A stretch of DNA of 64,000 nt from the NCBI GenBank assembly GCA_963764235.1, contig CAVXRO010000008.1, positions 372,001-436,000 on the forward strand. Direction: 5' to 3'. The DNA is from DATFVA01 sp963764235. GTDB taxonomy: Bacteria > Bacteroidota > Ignavibacteria > Ignavibacteriales > Ignavibacteriaceae. The notes beneath the pieces are model-generated. The model worked only from the letters and a program-made list of their open reading frames with translations, made no database searches and was not told the DNA's origin. Below, one piece after another: positions 8,191 through 17,601 of the stretch; the first letter of the stretch is position 1; every line of letters starts with the position of its first letter. The translations under genes and the position numbers were made by a program.

Positions 8191-9142
8191 ATTTTATTTT
8201 ATTGTATTGAAATTCTTCCTGGTCTGTTTTTTTTCTCCACCAGTTAAAAATGTATTTCCCTGACCACAATGAGAACATCATAAAAGCCAGTCCTCCCGCA
8301 AGATCAATCACATAATGATACTGAAGATAGACAGTCGCGAAAATCAGCAGTGAACCAACAGGAATGAAAAAATACTTGGAACGGCTTTTCAGCCTTACAG
8401 ACAGGTACATTACGATAAGCGTTATCATCGTGTGTCCGCTGGGGAACACATCTCTCTGGACAAATTCGGCCGGATTAAGAGTAGAAGGCGTAATTGATTC
8501 ACCAAAATTAACAAAATCACGCAGGTATTTGGTAAACAGCAATCCCGGCAACTGTTGGTCAAGTTCGGCAAAGTTGTGAAGTGTGAAACGAGGACCAATG
8601 CCCGGCAGTGCAAAATAGCCAAGGTAGGAAAGGAAAAATCCATACACTATAGAGAATATGGCAAAATCAACCCCCAGGTATTTATGCTTCCTGAGAAGAA
8701 CCAGGGCAAGTATAATCGGCAGAAGGTAGAACATGCTGTATATAATCTGAAGTATTTCCGTCAGCAGAGGAAATGCTATCTTCTGCAGAACCTGTGTAGG
8801 ATTAGCGCCGAATATCCAGTAATCAATCTTTATAAAGAGCCAGTCGTAATCCTGCCCTCTGATCGGCTTTATCATAAAGTACAGCTCTTTAAATGTAATA
8901 AAAATTAAAGGTGCTATATACCAGTAATGAATTACCCGCCAGAGTTTGTAATTCTGTTTACTCTCCAGGAAAGAGATAAGAAAAGCAAAGACTATTACCC
9001 CGATATTCATCAGCATCCAGGTAGAAGTATTTTCTATTTTATCGTGGAAAATAATATTCATTATAACCAGGAAGACATAGAAAACGACTACTACAAGATC
9101 GTAGGCCTTCAGATTCTTAATAAACGATTCAAATCTTTTCAT
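8183..9142 (-). CDS. PAP2-superfamily membrane phosphatase
   Basis: This is a 319-residue integral membrane protein with about six or seven hydrophobic helices. The PAP2 catalytic motifs are FPSGHTM (the central SGH) and YHYVIDLAGG (the His...Asp of the last motif). The ALPGIGPRF segment matches the PAP2_3 / inositolphosphotransferase-like branch rather than the small soluble class. It should act on a lipid phosphate or carry out phosphotransfer at the membrane, and the substrate is unknown. It overlaps both operon neighbours (4 bp with rsmA, 8 bp with menG), so tight co-expression is likely. Confidence 0.88.
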   Translation of the reverse strand: MKRFESFIKNLKAYDLVVVVFYVFLVIMNIIFHDKIENTSTWMLMNIGVIVFAFLISFLESKQNYKLWRVIHYWYIAPLIFITFKELYFMIKPIRGQDYDWLFIKIDYWIFGANPTQVLQKIAFPLLTEILQIIYSMFYLLPIILALVLLRKHKYLGVDFAIFSIVYGFFLSYLGYFALPGIGPRFTLHNFAELDQQLPGLLFTKYLRDFVNFGESITPSTLNPAEFVQRDVFPSGHTMITLIVMYLSVRLKSRSKYFFIPVGSLLIFATVYLQYHYVIDLAGGLAFMMFSLWSGKYIFNWWRKKTDQEEFQYNKIKYD

Positions 9143-9939
9143 CGGCCGGAATTATTAAGGGGATGATTAAGTGTGTACAATGCAAGATTTTCGAAATCCT
9201 TTAGGTTAAGCTGTTCAGCGCGAAGAGACAGGTCAATGCCTGAACCTGAAAAATTTATATCTCTAAATATACTGTCTCCAAGTGAATTTTTTAAAGTTTT
9301 TCTTCTTTTTCCGAATGAAGCCTTCACAATTTCAATAAATCTTTTTTTAAGTTCATCACTGATGGCAAGATCTTTCATAAAAATATGAATAACAGCCGAA
9401 AATACTTTGGGTTTAGGATAAAAAACATTCGGCGATACCTTAAAACAAAACTTTACTTCAGCAAAATATCCCAGCAGTACCGAAAGAATTCCGTATTCCT
9501 TCGTCCCCGGATCGGAAGTAATCCTTTTTGCTACTTCATACTGGACCATAAGCACAGCATCGTTAATAATTTCGTTCTCTTCTATCAACTTGAAGATGAT
9601 AGGGGAGGTGAGGTTGTAGGGTATATTTCCAGCTATTCTTAGTTTGCGCCTGGCATCGCTATAAAAATTTAACAGATCCGTCTTTAGAAAATCTTCATTA
9701 TAGAATTTTACGGTCGGATATTTCTCAGCCAGATCTTCTTTAACCCTTTTATCAATCTCAACGGCAGCAATTTCAGCATCTGTCTCAGTCAGCTTTGAAG
9801 TCAGCGCACCCATGCCGGGACCGACTTCAATAATAAAATCTCCGCCGGCAGGATTTATCTCCCTGACAATTTTTGCGAGAATGTTGTTATCAGTGAGATA
9901 ATTCTGACCAAATCGCTTTAGGGGTTTAACTTTTTCCAT
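9139..9939 (-). CDS. rsmA: 16S rRNA (adenine 1518/1519-N6) dimethyltransferase
   Basis: RsmA/KsgA dimethylates two adjacent adenines in the 3' hairpin of 16S rRNA during small-subunit maturation. The 266-residue sequence has KRFGQNYLTD at the start, the SAM motif IIEVGPGMGALTSKL (about residues 38-52), and the catalytic NIPYNLTSPIIFKL (residues ~108-121). The C-terminal domain carries FGKRRKTLKNSL. It is first in a leftward operon with the PAP2 and menG genes. ATG at 9939. Confidence 0.97.
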   Translation of the reverse strand: MEKVKPLKRFGQNYLTDNNILAKIVREINPAGGDFIIEVGPGMGALTSKLTETDAEIAAVEIDKRVKEDLAEKYPTVKFYNEDFLKTDLLNFYSDARRKLRIAGNIPYNLTSPIIFKLIEENEIINDAVLMVQYEVAKRITSDPGTKEYGILSVLLGYFAEVKFCFKVSPNVFYPKPKVFSAVIHIFMKDLAISDELKKRFIEIVKASFGKRRKTLKNSLGDSIFRDINFSGSGIDLSLRAEQLNLKDFENLALYTLNHPLNNSGR

Positions 9940-10078
9940 TTAATAAAATTAATGGAAGATTGAACCAGATACAATTATTTTATGTTGAATGTTTCAAATA
10001 ACACAGTTCCATCGGTTTTGAAAATATTTCTATTTATTCATAGCTTTCAGGAAACGATAAATTAAAAAGGAGCAGAGT

Positions 10079-11053
10079 CTGAGTAAGAAATATATCATCA
10101 GCGTAGATATGGGGGGGACCAAGATACTTGCAGCAGTACTAAATTCAGAAGAGGGAATAGTTAAAAAACTGAAACGTCCCACCGGAACAGGTAAAGGTGC
10201 CGATGAGTACGTTAAAGCCCTTGCAGATGCGGTTAAAGAGCTTGTTAAGGAATCAGGAATAGATAAAGATCGGATTGCAGCCGTTTGTCTGGGTGTTCCG
10301 GGAAGTGTCAACCCTTTCACCGGCGTCATAGCAATGGCACCTAACCTTGGACTAAAGGATTATAACATAAAAGAAAAACTTGAAGAGCTTATTCCTTATA
10401 AGGTGCTGATTGAGAATGACGTGAACCTTGGAGCGCTAGGAGTAAAGTATTACGGACTTGGTAAAGATGCAAAGGATATGCTTATTGTTTTTATAGGCAC
10501 AGGTATTGGCGCGGGATTTATTTTCGACGGAAAGCTTTTCAGAGGAGCAGATTATGCTGCGGGAGAAATTGGGCATATTAAAGTTGAAAAGGACGGACCA
10601 TTGTGCGGATGCGGCAACCATGGCTGCTTTGAAGCTGTTGCAAGCCGGACAGCAGTCGACAGAAATATTAAAAAGGATCTGAAAAAGGGTGAAGATAGTA
10701 TCCTGAAAGAATTCGCCGGTTCGGAAAAACAAATTAAAAGCAAGGTCCTGGCTAATGCAGTGAAAAAGGGGGATAAGGTTACAATCAGGCATCTGACCAA
10801 AGCTTGTAAAATTATTGGACGTGTTCTGGCTGATATTACAAACCTGCTTAACCTTGATCTGATAGTCCTGGGAGGAGGAGTAATTGAAGCGCTTGATAAA
10901 TTTATGCTTCCTATAATCAAAGAATCTTTTGAGCAGAACGCTCTGCCTTCTTCTTCAAAAGGATTAAAACTTCTGCCTACAAGGCTGGGGGATGATGCAG
11001 CATTATACGGAGGGATCCCGCTTGCTGAAGAGTTCCTGAATGTTAAAATCTAA
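10079..11053 (+). CDS. ROK-family sugar kinase (glucokinase-like), probable CTG start
   Basis: ROK kinases phosphorylate glucose or related sugars with ATP. The phosphate-binding motif D-x-GGTK reads SVDMGGTK. Its aspartate lies before the first in-frame ATG (10109), so translation must start earlier. The frame is closed by TAA at 10058. Between them the only sensible start is CTG at 10079, preceded by AAAAAGGAG (10064-10072) at 6-nt spacing. Further motifs are VCLGVPGSVNP, the GIGAGFIFDG phosphate 2 loop, EIGHI, and the zinc-binding GPLCGCGNHGCFEAVAS. The product is about 324 residues. Its end overlaps the convergent ABC-F gene by 4 bp. Substrate specificity cannot be fixed from sequence. 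Confidence 0.9.
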   Translation: MSKKYIISVDMGGTKILAAVLNSEEGIVKKLKRPTGTGKGADEYVKALADAVKELVKESGIDKDRIAAVCLGVPGSVNPFTGVIAMAPNLGLKDYNIKEKLEELIPYKVLIENDVNLGALGVKYYGLGKDAKDMLIVFIGTGIGAGFIFDGKLFRGADYAAGEIGHIKVEKDGPLCGCGNHGCFEAVASRTAVDRNIKKDLKKGEDSILKEFAGSEKQIKSKVLANAVKKGDKVTIRHLTKACKIIGRVLADITNLLNLDLIVLGGGVIEALDKFMLPIIKESFEQNALPSSSKGLKLLPTRLGDDAALYGGIPLAEEFLNVKI

Positions 11054-12993
11054 TTAAACTGACTCTCCACTTTGGCGAGTTCGTTGGAAGCCTTTTCCCA
11101 TTCGGCAAGTATTCTTTCCAGTTCTTTTTTAGAATCCTGGAATTCCTGGTTTTTGATTCTTGCCATTTCGGGATTGGTGTAAGTCTCCGGAAGAGTTAAA
11201 TCCTTCTCCAGCTTCTTTTCCTGTGCTTCCAGCTCTGATATTCTTTTTTCAAGGACTTCAATTTTCTTTAAGAGATCTTTTGTGGCCTTGTACCTTTTCT
11301 GTCGCTGTTCTGCCTCAAGTCTTTTCTGGTCCTTGCGTGACTCCGCTTCATGATTAGCAGATTCCTTAACCAGCCGGCTCTCCTCTTCCAGCATTCCTCT
11401 CTTTCTCAGGTAATACTCTATTCCTCCCACAAAACTTTTAATCTCACCCTTCCTTATTTCCACAACCTTATTTACAACAGGTTCGAGGAAATCAATATCG
11501 TGAGATACGAGTATCAATGATCCCTTAAAATCAATCAGCGCTCTCTGAAGAACTTTTTTTGAAGAAATATCCAGGTGGTTTGTCGGTTCGTCAAGTATAA
11601 TGAAATTGGATTTCGTCAGAAGGATCTTCGCAAGAGCTATACGGCTTTTTTCTCCCCCTGATAAAACACCGACTTTCTTAAACACATCGTCCCCGGTAAA
11701 TAAAAAGGATCCAAGAAGCGACCGCAGCTGACCCACGGTTTTTTCTTCAGCTATTCCTTCAATTGTCTCGATGATATCCAGTTCAGGAGTTAAATTGTCG
11801 GCTACATCCTGTGCATAATATGAAATTATTGTGTTATGACCAGTAACCCGTTCCCCTCCATCGATATTTAATACCCCGGCAATTATTTTTGAAAGTGTGG
11901 TCTTTCCTGCTCCGTTAGGTCCCACAAAAGCTATCTTTTCTCCTCTGTTTACCGTAAAATCAAGATTCTTAAGAACAACATTATCCCCGTACGTCTTCGT
12001 AATATTCTTCAATTCTATATTGACCTTCCCGCTTGAAGGAGGTTCAGGGAATTTTATATAAATATCATCGCTGGTTTCAGGAAGTTCTATCAATTCTATT
12101 TTTTCCAGCTGTTTTATCCTGCTCTGTACCTGTCGTGCTTTTGTGGCTTTGTAGCGGAAGCGTTCGATAAATTTTTCTGTTTCCTTAATTTTTTTCTGCT
12201 GCTGGATAAACTGGTTTTCGGTGAGCTTATCTCTTTCTTCTTTATACCTGAGGTAATCATCATAACTGCCGTTATAGGTGTTGAACCTTCCCATGTAGAT
12301 TTCCAGCGTCTTATCGGTAACCTGGTTGATGAAATGTTTATCGTGAGAAACTATGAGAAGCGCTCCCTTGTATGATTTCAGGAAGCTTATGAGCCATTCA
12401 AGCGAATCCAGATCGAGATGATTTGTAGGTTCATCCATCAACAGCAGGTCATTCTGTTGTATAAGGATTTTTGCCAGGGCAATACGCATCTGCCATCCGC
12501 CGGAAAACTCATCTGTGAGTCGTTGAAAATCCTTTTCTTCAAATCCCAGCCCTGTTAATATTTTTTCAACTCTCGATTCGGCGCTGTATGAGTCGAGTTC
12601 CTCAAGGCGGATATGAACCTCTCCGAGCTGATGAACAAGATCTTCTCTTTCTTCAGCAGATAAATTGTCTGCCGATAATTTATCCGTCAGTTCAGTCTCT
12701 TTTTCCTGAAGGTCAACAATATCTGCTAAAGCTGATTTTGCTTCTTCAAGAAGGGTCGAGCCGCTGTGGGTAACATTCTCCTGCGGAAGGTATCCTATGC
12801 TGGTCATTTTCTGGCGCTGTATTCTGCCTGATTCAGGCGGGAGACTACCGTAAATAATTTTAAGAAGGGATGATTTTCCGGTGCCGTTTGCTCCAACCAA
12901 TGAAATCTTATCGCCGGAAGTAACCTTCAGGTTAATATCTTTAAATAGGTATTTGCCGCCGAACTGCAGCGAGATATTGGTGAGGTCTATCAT
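11050..12993 (-). CDS. ABC-F family ATPase (Uup/YdiF-like)
   Basis: This soluble protein has two ABC ATPase domains and no transmembrane segment, the ABC-F plan; members act on ribosomes. Domain 1 carries GANGTGKSSLLKI, FSGGWQMRIALAK and LLLMDEPTNHLD. Domain 2 carries GPNGAGKTTLSKI, LSGGEKSRIALAK and FIILDEPTNHLD. The inter-domain linker has the basic FRYKATKARQVQSR segment. The last ~90 residues are a Uup-like coiled coil (KRYKATKDLLKKIEVLEKR). Nothing points to an antibiotic-resistance subtype. 647 residues, normal length. Confidence 0.93.
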   Translation of the reverse strand: MIDLTNISLQFGGKYLFKDINLKVTSGDKISLVGANGTGKSSLLKIIYGSLPPESGRIQRQKMTSIGYLPQENVTHSGSTLLEEAKSALADIVDLQEKETELTDKLSADNLSAEEREDLVHQLGEVHIRLEELDSYSAESRVEKILTGLGFEEKDFQRLTDEFSGGWQMRIALAKILIQQNDLLLMDEPTNHLDLDSLEWLISFLKSYKGALLIVSHDKHFINQVTDKTLEIYMGRFNTYNGSYDDYLRYKEERDKLTENQFIQQQKKIKETEKFIERFRYKATKARQVQSRIKQLEKIELIELPETSDDIYIKFPEPPSSGKVNIELKNITKTYGDNVVLKNLDFTVNRGEKIAFVGPNGAGKTTLSKIIAGVLNIDGGERVTGHNTIISYYAQDVADNLTPELDIIETIEGIAEEKTVGQLRSLLGSFLFTGDDVFKKVGVLSGGEKSRIALAKILLTKSNFIILDEPTNHLDISSKKVLQRALIDFKGSLILVSHDIDFLEPVVNKVVEIRKGEIKSFVGGIEYYLRKRGMLEEESRLVKESANHEAESRKDQKRLEAEQRQKRYKATKDLLKKIEVLEKRISELEAQEKKLEKDLTLPETYTNPEMARIKNQEFQDSKKELERILAEWEKASNELAKVESQFN

Positions 12994-13005
12994 CTATATC
13001 TGATT

Positions 13006-15234
13006 TTATTTATGCAGTACAGCAACTTTGCCCGTAATTACGTTATTACCCTCTTTATCGAAGGCTACAACAAGGTAGACACCGCTGCCGACCAGATTAC
13101 CCTTTTCATCCTTCCCGTCCCAAGAGGCAATGCGACCGCCGGGAGATGAAAATTCTTTAATAAGTCTTCCTTCTATGTTAAGTATTTTGATATCCGTATC
13201 CTTGATAAGGCCATCGATCGTCAGCTTATTATTCCCATCATTTACAATGAACGGATTCGGATATACAAACAGTTCGGAAAATGATTCTTCCGGTTTAACA
13301 GCCGGGGTATCGAATGATGTCAGTCCTTCATCGGTGCCGACATATACTCTCCCGGTATTCTGGTCGACTGCCAGACTGCGTATCTCGTCTGAGAGAAGCG
13401 GACTATTCTTCGAATCAAAAGTGGCAAGCAGGCTTGATCCATCTGAATTAACTAGCAGAAGTCCCTGGTTGGTTCCAATCCATTTATTATTGAGCGGATC
13501 GACCGCTATAACATTTACTGTCTGCTGCCTTAATGCAAATACCGAAGTAATTCGAAAATCAGGAGTACTATTTAGCACTGTACCGTTGTTGGTTATTATA
13601 TTTACACCGAGACTTGTACCTACCCAGATATCACCTCTCTTATCAACCACCACTGAATATATAAAATTGCTGTTAAGTCCGTCATCGGTATTCAGAAATC
13701 CGAACCTGCCGTTTGTAGAATCTGACGTGTCATTCTCGTTAAAATAAAATAACCCCAGCCTGTTGGTGTTCCGAATACAGTACCATTTTGTATCATAAGG
13801 ATCAATTGCCAATGAATAATGCTGATCCCAAGGCTGTCCCAACTCCGACGGGTTGGCATAGGTGTTCCATGTACTATCGGGATGGAGCACGCCAAGGGCC
13901 CGGGCATCCCCCGGCCAGTAATTAAGTACCCAGAGGTTTCCTTTTGAATCTTTTCCGAAACCCGAGATTAGCAGGAAGTTCGGGCTTTCAGGATCACCCA
14001 CAAGAGGTGTGTTGCCTGTGGTAAAATTCTTAAACGTACCGTTTTTAAAACTTGTAAATCCCTTTCCCCAGCTGCCGAAATAAACTTCATCACCGGCAGG
14101 AGAGTTAACAAAGTTAAAGGCATTCGTTAGTAATTCCGGTGTGGTTGCGCGGTTATAGTTTGTCCATTTAATTCTGTCATACTTGTAAAAGCCTACACCT
14201 GTTCTGTCTTTTCCGCTTGCAGACCACAAATTACCGCTGTTATCCACGGTAAGTTCCGGAAACTGATTTGCCTGGGGACCGTTAGGATAGTAGTATTTCT
14301 TAGTATGTACTTCATAGATCCCTGCATCTGAAGCTGCAATCAAGCCAAGTGAGTTCGAATAGACTAACTTGTTGATCTGTGCAGATGAGGAATCAAACAC
14401 CGATAAATTATTGTTTCTGTAGAGATAAATCTTTTTTCCTGCAGCAATAAATAAAGAATCATCTCTCAATAAAAGATCATTAACAGGGGTATTATTAAAC
14501 TGGGAAAGGTAAGGACTCCATGTAGAATCATTCATTATCGACAGGCCCTTATCTGACGCAGCTATAACAGAGTTATTTATTTTTATAATGCGGGATATAT
14601 TATTCGATGGAAGTCCGTCCAGGGTTGTATAAGTATTCCAGGATTCAGGTGCAGATAAATTTTCAGCCCCCGCTTTCTGAATTGCAACGCCTGAACTAGT
14701 TGCAAGGTAAAGCAAACCGGCTTTTAGTGAGCTGTTCACCTTTATATATGGTTGAAAATTTCCGTATTTAAAAAAAGTATCGTAAAACAGGTAGTTTTTT
14801 GAATCTATAAGCGAGAGACCAAAATCTGTGCAGACATATATTGTGTCGCCGATCGATTCCAGGTTATTAATACTCCTGTTCGATTGTTCCGTATCATTAT
14901 ATATATCGAGGATAGTTTTAAGCTGTCCCGTGGATGGATCATAGACATCTATTGCACCCTCCTGACCTCCGAACCAGATTTTGCCATCCAAATTAATGGC
15001 AACAGCATTCAGAGATGAGCCTATCAATCCGTCATTTTTATGAAGTGTGAGGAAATCTCCCGTCCCGATATTATAAAAAAATCCGCCCCCGCTGCTAGCG
15101 GCCCAGATCCCATTCTGAGCAGACTGTACTGATATTACATTCTTCATATCTGTATAGTTCTTCCAGTTGGAAGTCTCCTGGCTGTACATGATGTGAATGC
15201 TGAATAAAAAAAGTAATAAAAAATGATACTTCAT
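13006..15234 (-). CDS. PorZ-like two-propeller protein of the type IX secretion system
   Basis: The 742-residue exported protein starts with a signal peptide ending near YSQ. The first half has repeats such as GIWAASSGGGFFYN, KIWFGGQEGAIDVYD and IYVCTDFGLSLID. The second half has two-component-regulator-propeller blades (GNLWVLN, GDIWVGTSLGVNI, NKWIGTNQGLLLV, GRVYVGTDEGLTSF). The C-terminus is a FlgD-like/T9SS sorting domain (ELFVYPNPF ... GVYLVVAF). This layout matches PorZ, a surface component of the T9SS attachment complex. Related propeller proteins without that role exist, so PorZ is a likely but unproven assignment. It is preceded on its strand by a 132-bp gap after ribH. Confidence 0.7.
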   Translation of the reverse strand: MKYHFLLLFLFSIHIMYSQETSNWKNYTDMKNVISVQSAQNGIWAASSGGGFFYNIGTGDFLTLHKNDGLIGSSLNAVAINLDGKIWFGGQEGAIDVYDPSTGQLKTILDIYNDTEQSNRSINNLESIGDTIYVCTDFGLSLIDSKNYLFYDTFFKYGNFQPYIKVNSSLKAGLLYLATSSGVAIQKAGAENLSAPESWNTYTTLDGLPSNNISRIIKINNSVIAASDKGLSIMNDSTWSPYLSQFNNTPVNDLLLRDDSLFIAAGKKIYLYRNNNLSVFDSSSAQINKLVYSNSLGLIAASDAGIYEVHTKKYYYPNGPQANQFPELTVDNSGNLWSASGKDRTGVGFYKYDRIKWTNYNRATTPELLTNAFNFVNSPAGDEVYFGSWGKGFTSFKNGTFKNFTTGNTPLVGDPESPNFLLISGFGKDSKGNLWVLNYWPGDARALGVLHPDSTWNTYANPSELGQPWDQHYSLAIDPYDTKWYCIRNTNRLGLFYFNENDTSDSTNGRFGFLNTDDGLNSNFIYSVVVDKRGDIWVGTSLGVNIITNNGTVLNSTPDFRITSVFALRQQTVNVIAVDPLNNKWIGTNQGLLLVNSDGSSLLATFDSKNSPLLSDEIRSLAVDQNTGRVYVGTDEGLTSFDTPAVKPEESFSELFVYPNPFIVNDGNNKLTIDGLIKDTDIKILNIEGRLIKEFSSPGGRIASWDGKDEKGNLVGSGVYLVVAFDKEGNNVITGKVAVLHK

Positions 15235-15366
15235 TTATGTCCCTGCAGATTTGGGGATAACGAATGACTAAGTTTGAAAATTTCAGACACTAAAAATAAT
15301 ACTTTTCAACTCGGCTGAAAGGTTAAAATTCTTATCTACTTAAAATTTAATGAGTTAGAAGGGGAG

Positions 15367-15834
15367 TTATTCCAGCCTGTTGTTAAGCAGGTCGGCCATT
15401 TCTATGGCAGTTAATACCGCATCCCGGCCTTTATTTCCGGATTTCCCCCCGCTTCTCTCCATAGCCTGCTCAATAGTGTTGGTTGTCAATACTCCGAATA
15501 TTACCGGGATTCCGGAATTGAGAGAAACCCGCTGAACCCCATTGGTCACTCCCATAGAGACATAATCAAAATGCGGAGTTGCACCCCGGATTACGGCTCC
15601 CAGACAGATTATAGCCGAATATTTTTTTAATGATGCGAGATGGGAAGTAGCTGCCGGGATTTCAAATGCTCCCGGTACTTTCACCACGTCAATTTCACTC
15701 TCATCATATCCTTTTTCGACAAAACATTTTCTCGCACCTTCAAGCAGACGGTCCGTTATGAATTCGTTAAACCTGCTTACTACGATTGCAAATTTGAAAT
15801 TTTTCCCGGAAGAATTACCTTCAATAATATTCAT
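15367..15834 (-). CDS. ribH: 6,7-dimethyl-8-ribityllumazine synthase
   Basis: RibH condenses the pyrimidine and the four-carbon unit to make the lumazine precursor of riboflavin, usually in a 60-subunit capsid. At 155 residues it is typical. Visible motifs are VVSRFNEFIT, VPGAFEIPAA, LGAVIRGATPHFDYV (with the catalytic His), FGVLTTNTIEQA and GNKGRDAVLTAIEM. The other riboflavin genes are not in the window. It follows the PHP gene by 8 bp on the same strand. Confidence 0.97.
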   Translation of the reverse strand: MNIIEGNSSGKNFKFAIVVSRFNEFITDRLLEGARKCFVEKGYDESEIDVVKVPGAFEIPAATSHLASLKKYSAIICLGAVIRGATPHFDYVSMGVTNGVQRVSLNSGIPVIFGVLTTNTIEQAMERSGGKSGNKGRDAVLTAIEMADLLNNRLE

Positions 15835-15842
15835 ATGATTTA

Positions 15843-16673
15843 TCAGGCTGTGTTTCTGAGGAGTCTTTGTCTCATTGCTTCTACTACAGCAGGGGGGACA
15901 TAAAATTTCCCGAAATTATTTTCATCTTCTCTTTTCCCGCCGTGGAAATCTGAACCACCGGATTCCAGAAGGAAGTACTCATTTACAATCCCCCTGTAAA
16001 ACTTAACGAGCAGCTGCGAATGAGAAGGATGAACAACTTCTATACCATCTACACCGGATTCGATCAGCTCTTTAAGGATATGCTCGGGCATTACCCCGGG
16101 ATGTGCGATGAAAGAAAGTCCACCTGAATCAGATATAATCTTAAAAGCACTCCTGGGCGATATATGAACCTTTTTTTCATATGCCACACAGCCATTCCCT
16201 ATATATTTATTAAATGCTTCATAATAGGAATTTATGAAACCGCCTTCCAGCATTGCCTGCGCTATGTGAGGGCGGCCAACAGCAGAATTACGGGCGAATT
16301 TAAGAACATCATCCAGCTTAAGTGAAATTCCAAGTGTATTCAGCTTCTTTACAATCCTGTCAGCTCTCTTAAGTCTTTCTTCCCTGAAAAATTCGAGGTA
16401 CCTTTCAAGCTCGGGATTACCGGGTTCAACAAAATAGCCGAGAATATGGATTTCCCTGTCCAATATGTCTGAGCTGATTTCTACACCGGGGATAATTTCA
16501 ACCCCAACCTTCCTGCCGTATTCGGAAGCTTCCGCAATTGCAGCCAGATTATCATGGTCTGTAATGCTTAATACTTCAATTCCTTTCCCCTTAGCCTTAT
16601 CGATTAATTCCTTGGGAGAATTAAACCCATCTGAATAATTTGTATGTGAATGTAAATCAACTTTGGCACGCAT
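15843..16673 (-). CDS. PHP-domain phosphoesterase
   Basis: This is a 276-residue single-domain PHP protein. Metal-binding motifs appear in the family order: DLHSHTNYSDG, SITDHDN, VEISSD, REIHILGYF, FIAHPG and GGSDFHGG. Relatives of this length are 3',5'-nucleoside bisphosphate phosphatases or RNase AM (YciV/TrpH type), which trim RNA 5' ends or remove pAp. I infer the same type of reaction but cannot select the substrate. It sits between the Crp/Fnr gene and ribH, 8-9 bp from each. Confidence 0.9.
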   Translation of the reverse strand: MRAKVDLHSHTNYSDGFNSPKELIDKAKGKGIEVLSITDHDNLAAIAEASEYGRKVGVEIIPGVEISSDILDREIHILGYFVEPGNPELERYLEFFREERLKRADRIVKKLNTLGISLKLDDVLKFARNSAVGRPHIAQAMLEGGFINSYYEAFNKYIGNGCVAYEKKVHISPRSAFKIISDSGGLSFIAHPGVMPEHILKELIESGVDGIEVVHPSHSQLLVKFYRGIVNEYFLLESGGSDFHGGKREDENNFGKFYVPPAVVEAMRQRLLRNTA

Positions 16674-16681
16674 TAATCATT

Positions 16682-17365
16682 TCAACTGAACATTTCTTTA
16701 AATTTTTCATAATCTAATATACGAAGTTTTGAGCCGTCAAGCTCAACCAATCCTTTTTTTGCGAAAGAATGTAGAGTTCTTGATATTGTTTCCCTTGAAG
16801 TTCCGGCCATATTAGCAAGATCATGCTGATAAGGAAGCTTTTCTATTTCTACGGTACCCTGTTTTATTTTACCTACATCATCAGCTATCTGAAGTATAAC
16901 CGTTGCAACCTTTCCTTCGGCATCCTTAAGTGAGAGCGATTTAATTTTCATATCCGCAGTGCGCAGCCTGTCGGTTAGTTCCTGAAGAAGGGCTATCGAA
17001 ATCTCAGGATGGCTGTGAAGCATTTCAAGAAATTCGCTTCTCTGGACGATGAACAATTCCGCATCCTCCATCGCAGTGACGTTGGCCGACCTGCTCATAC
17101 CGTCCAGTATGGCCATTTCTCCGAAGAAATCGGATTCATTGAGTATTGTTAATATAACTTCTTTACCGTCATCGCTGACCCTGGAAACTTTAACTTTTCC
17201 TTTGATGATCACAAATAATGCTGAACCGGTTTCATGTTCAAATAGAATTACAGAATCCTTAGTAAAGGATTTCCTTATTCCCAACCTCGAAATTTGTTCC
17301 AGTGTGCTTTCTTCGAGTTCAGAAAAAATAGGGACGTATTTTAAGAAATCGATTTTCTCTTGCAT
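16682..17365 (-). CDS. Crp/Fnr-family transcription regulator
   Basis: The protein has 227 residues. The N-terminal cyclic-nucleotide-binding beta-roll contains SDFFGEMAILDGMSRSAN, close to the cNMP phosphate-binding cassette. The C-terminal winged helix has LANMAGTSRETISRTLHSF as recognition helix. No N-terminal cysteine cluster is present, so it is not an oxygen-sensing FNR; a cyclic nucleotide or other small ligand is possible. It is divergent from the PpiD-like gene across a 236-bp region. It leads a leftward group with the PHP and ribH genes. Confidence 0.93.
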   Translation of the reverse strand: MQEKIDFLKYVPIFSELEESTLEQISRLGIRKSFTKDSVILFEHETGSALFVIIKGKVKVSRVSDDGKEVILTILNESDFFGEMAILDGMSRSANVTAMEDAELFIVQRSEFLEMLHSHPEISIALLQELTDRLRTADMKIKSLSLKDAEGKVATVILQIADDVGKIKQGTVEIEKLPYQHDLANMAGTSRETISRTLHSFAKKGLVELDGSKLRILDYEKFKEMFS

Positions 17366-17601
17366 ATTCTGGCCTCTTTTCAGAAAAGTTTATTATTATT
17401 GAAATATAAATTCAGGTTTGATTAAAGTCAATTTTCGTAAACCATTGAAAAATATGTAAAAAGGGAGGCCCCGGATGTTAACTGCGTCTCTTTTGACAAA
17501 ATTTTATGCATAATATTTACTTCAATTTTCATTGCTTTTATTGACCTATGTCTCTATTTTAGACAACTTATTTATAAATTTTAACTGGAGAGAAATAAAT
17601 T

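Noticed and set aside
13130..13747. A 205-codon open frame antisense to the PorZ-like gene
   Set aside because: It is a mirror of Ser/Thr/Pro-rich beta-propeller codons, with no ribosome binding site and no domain.
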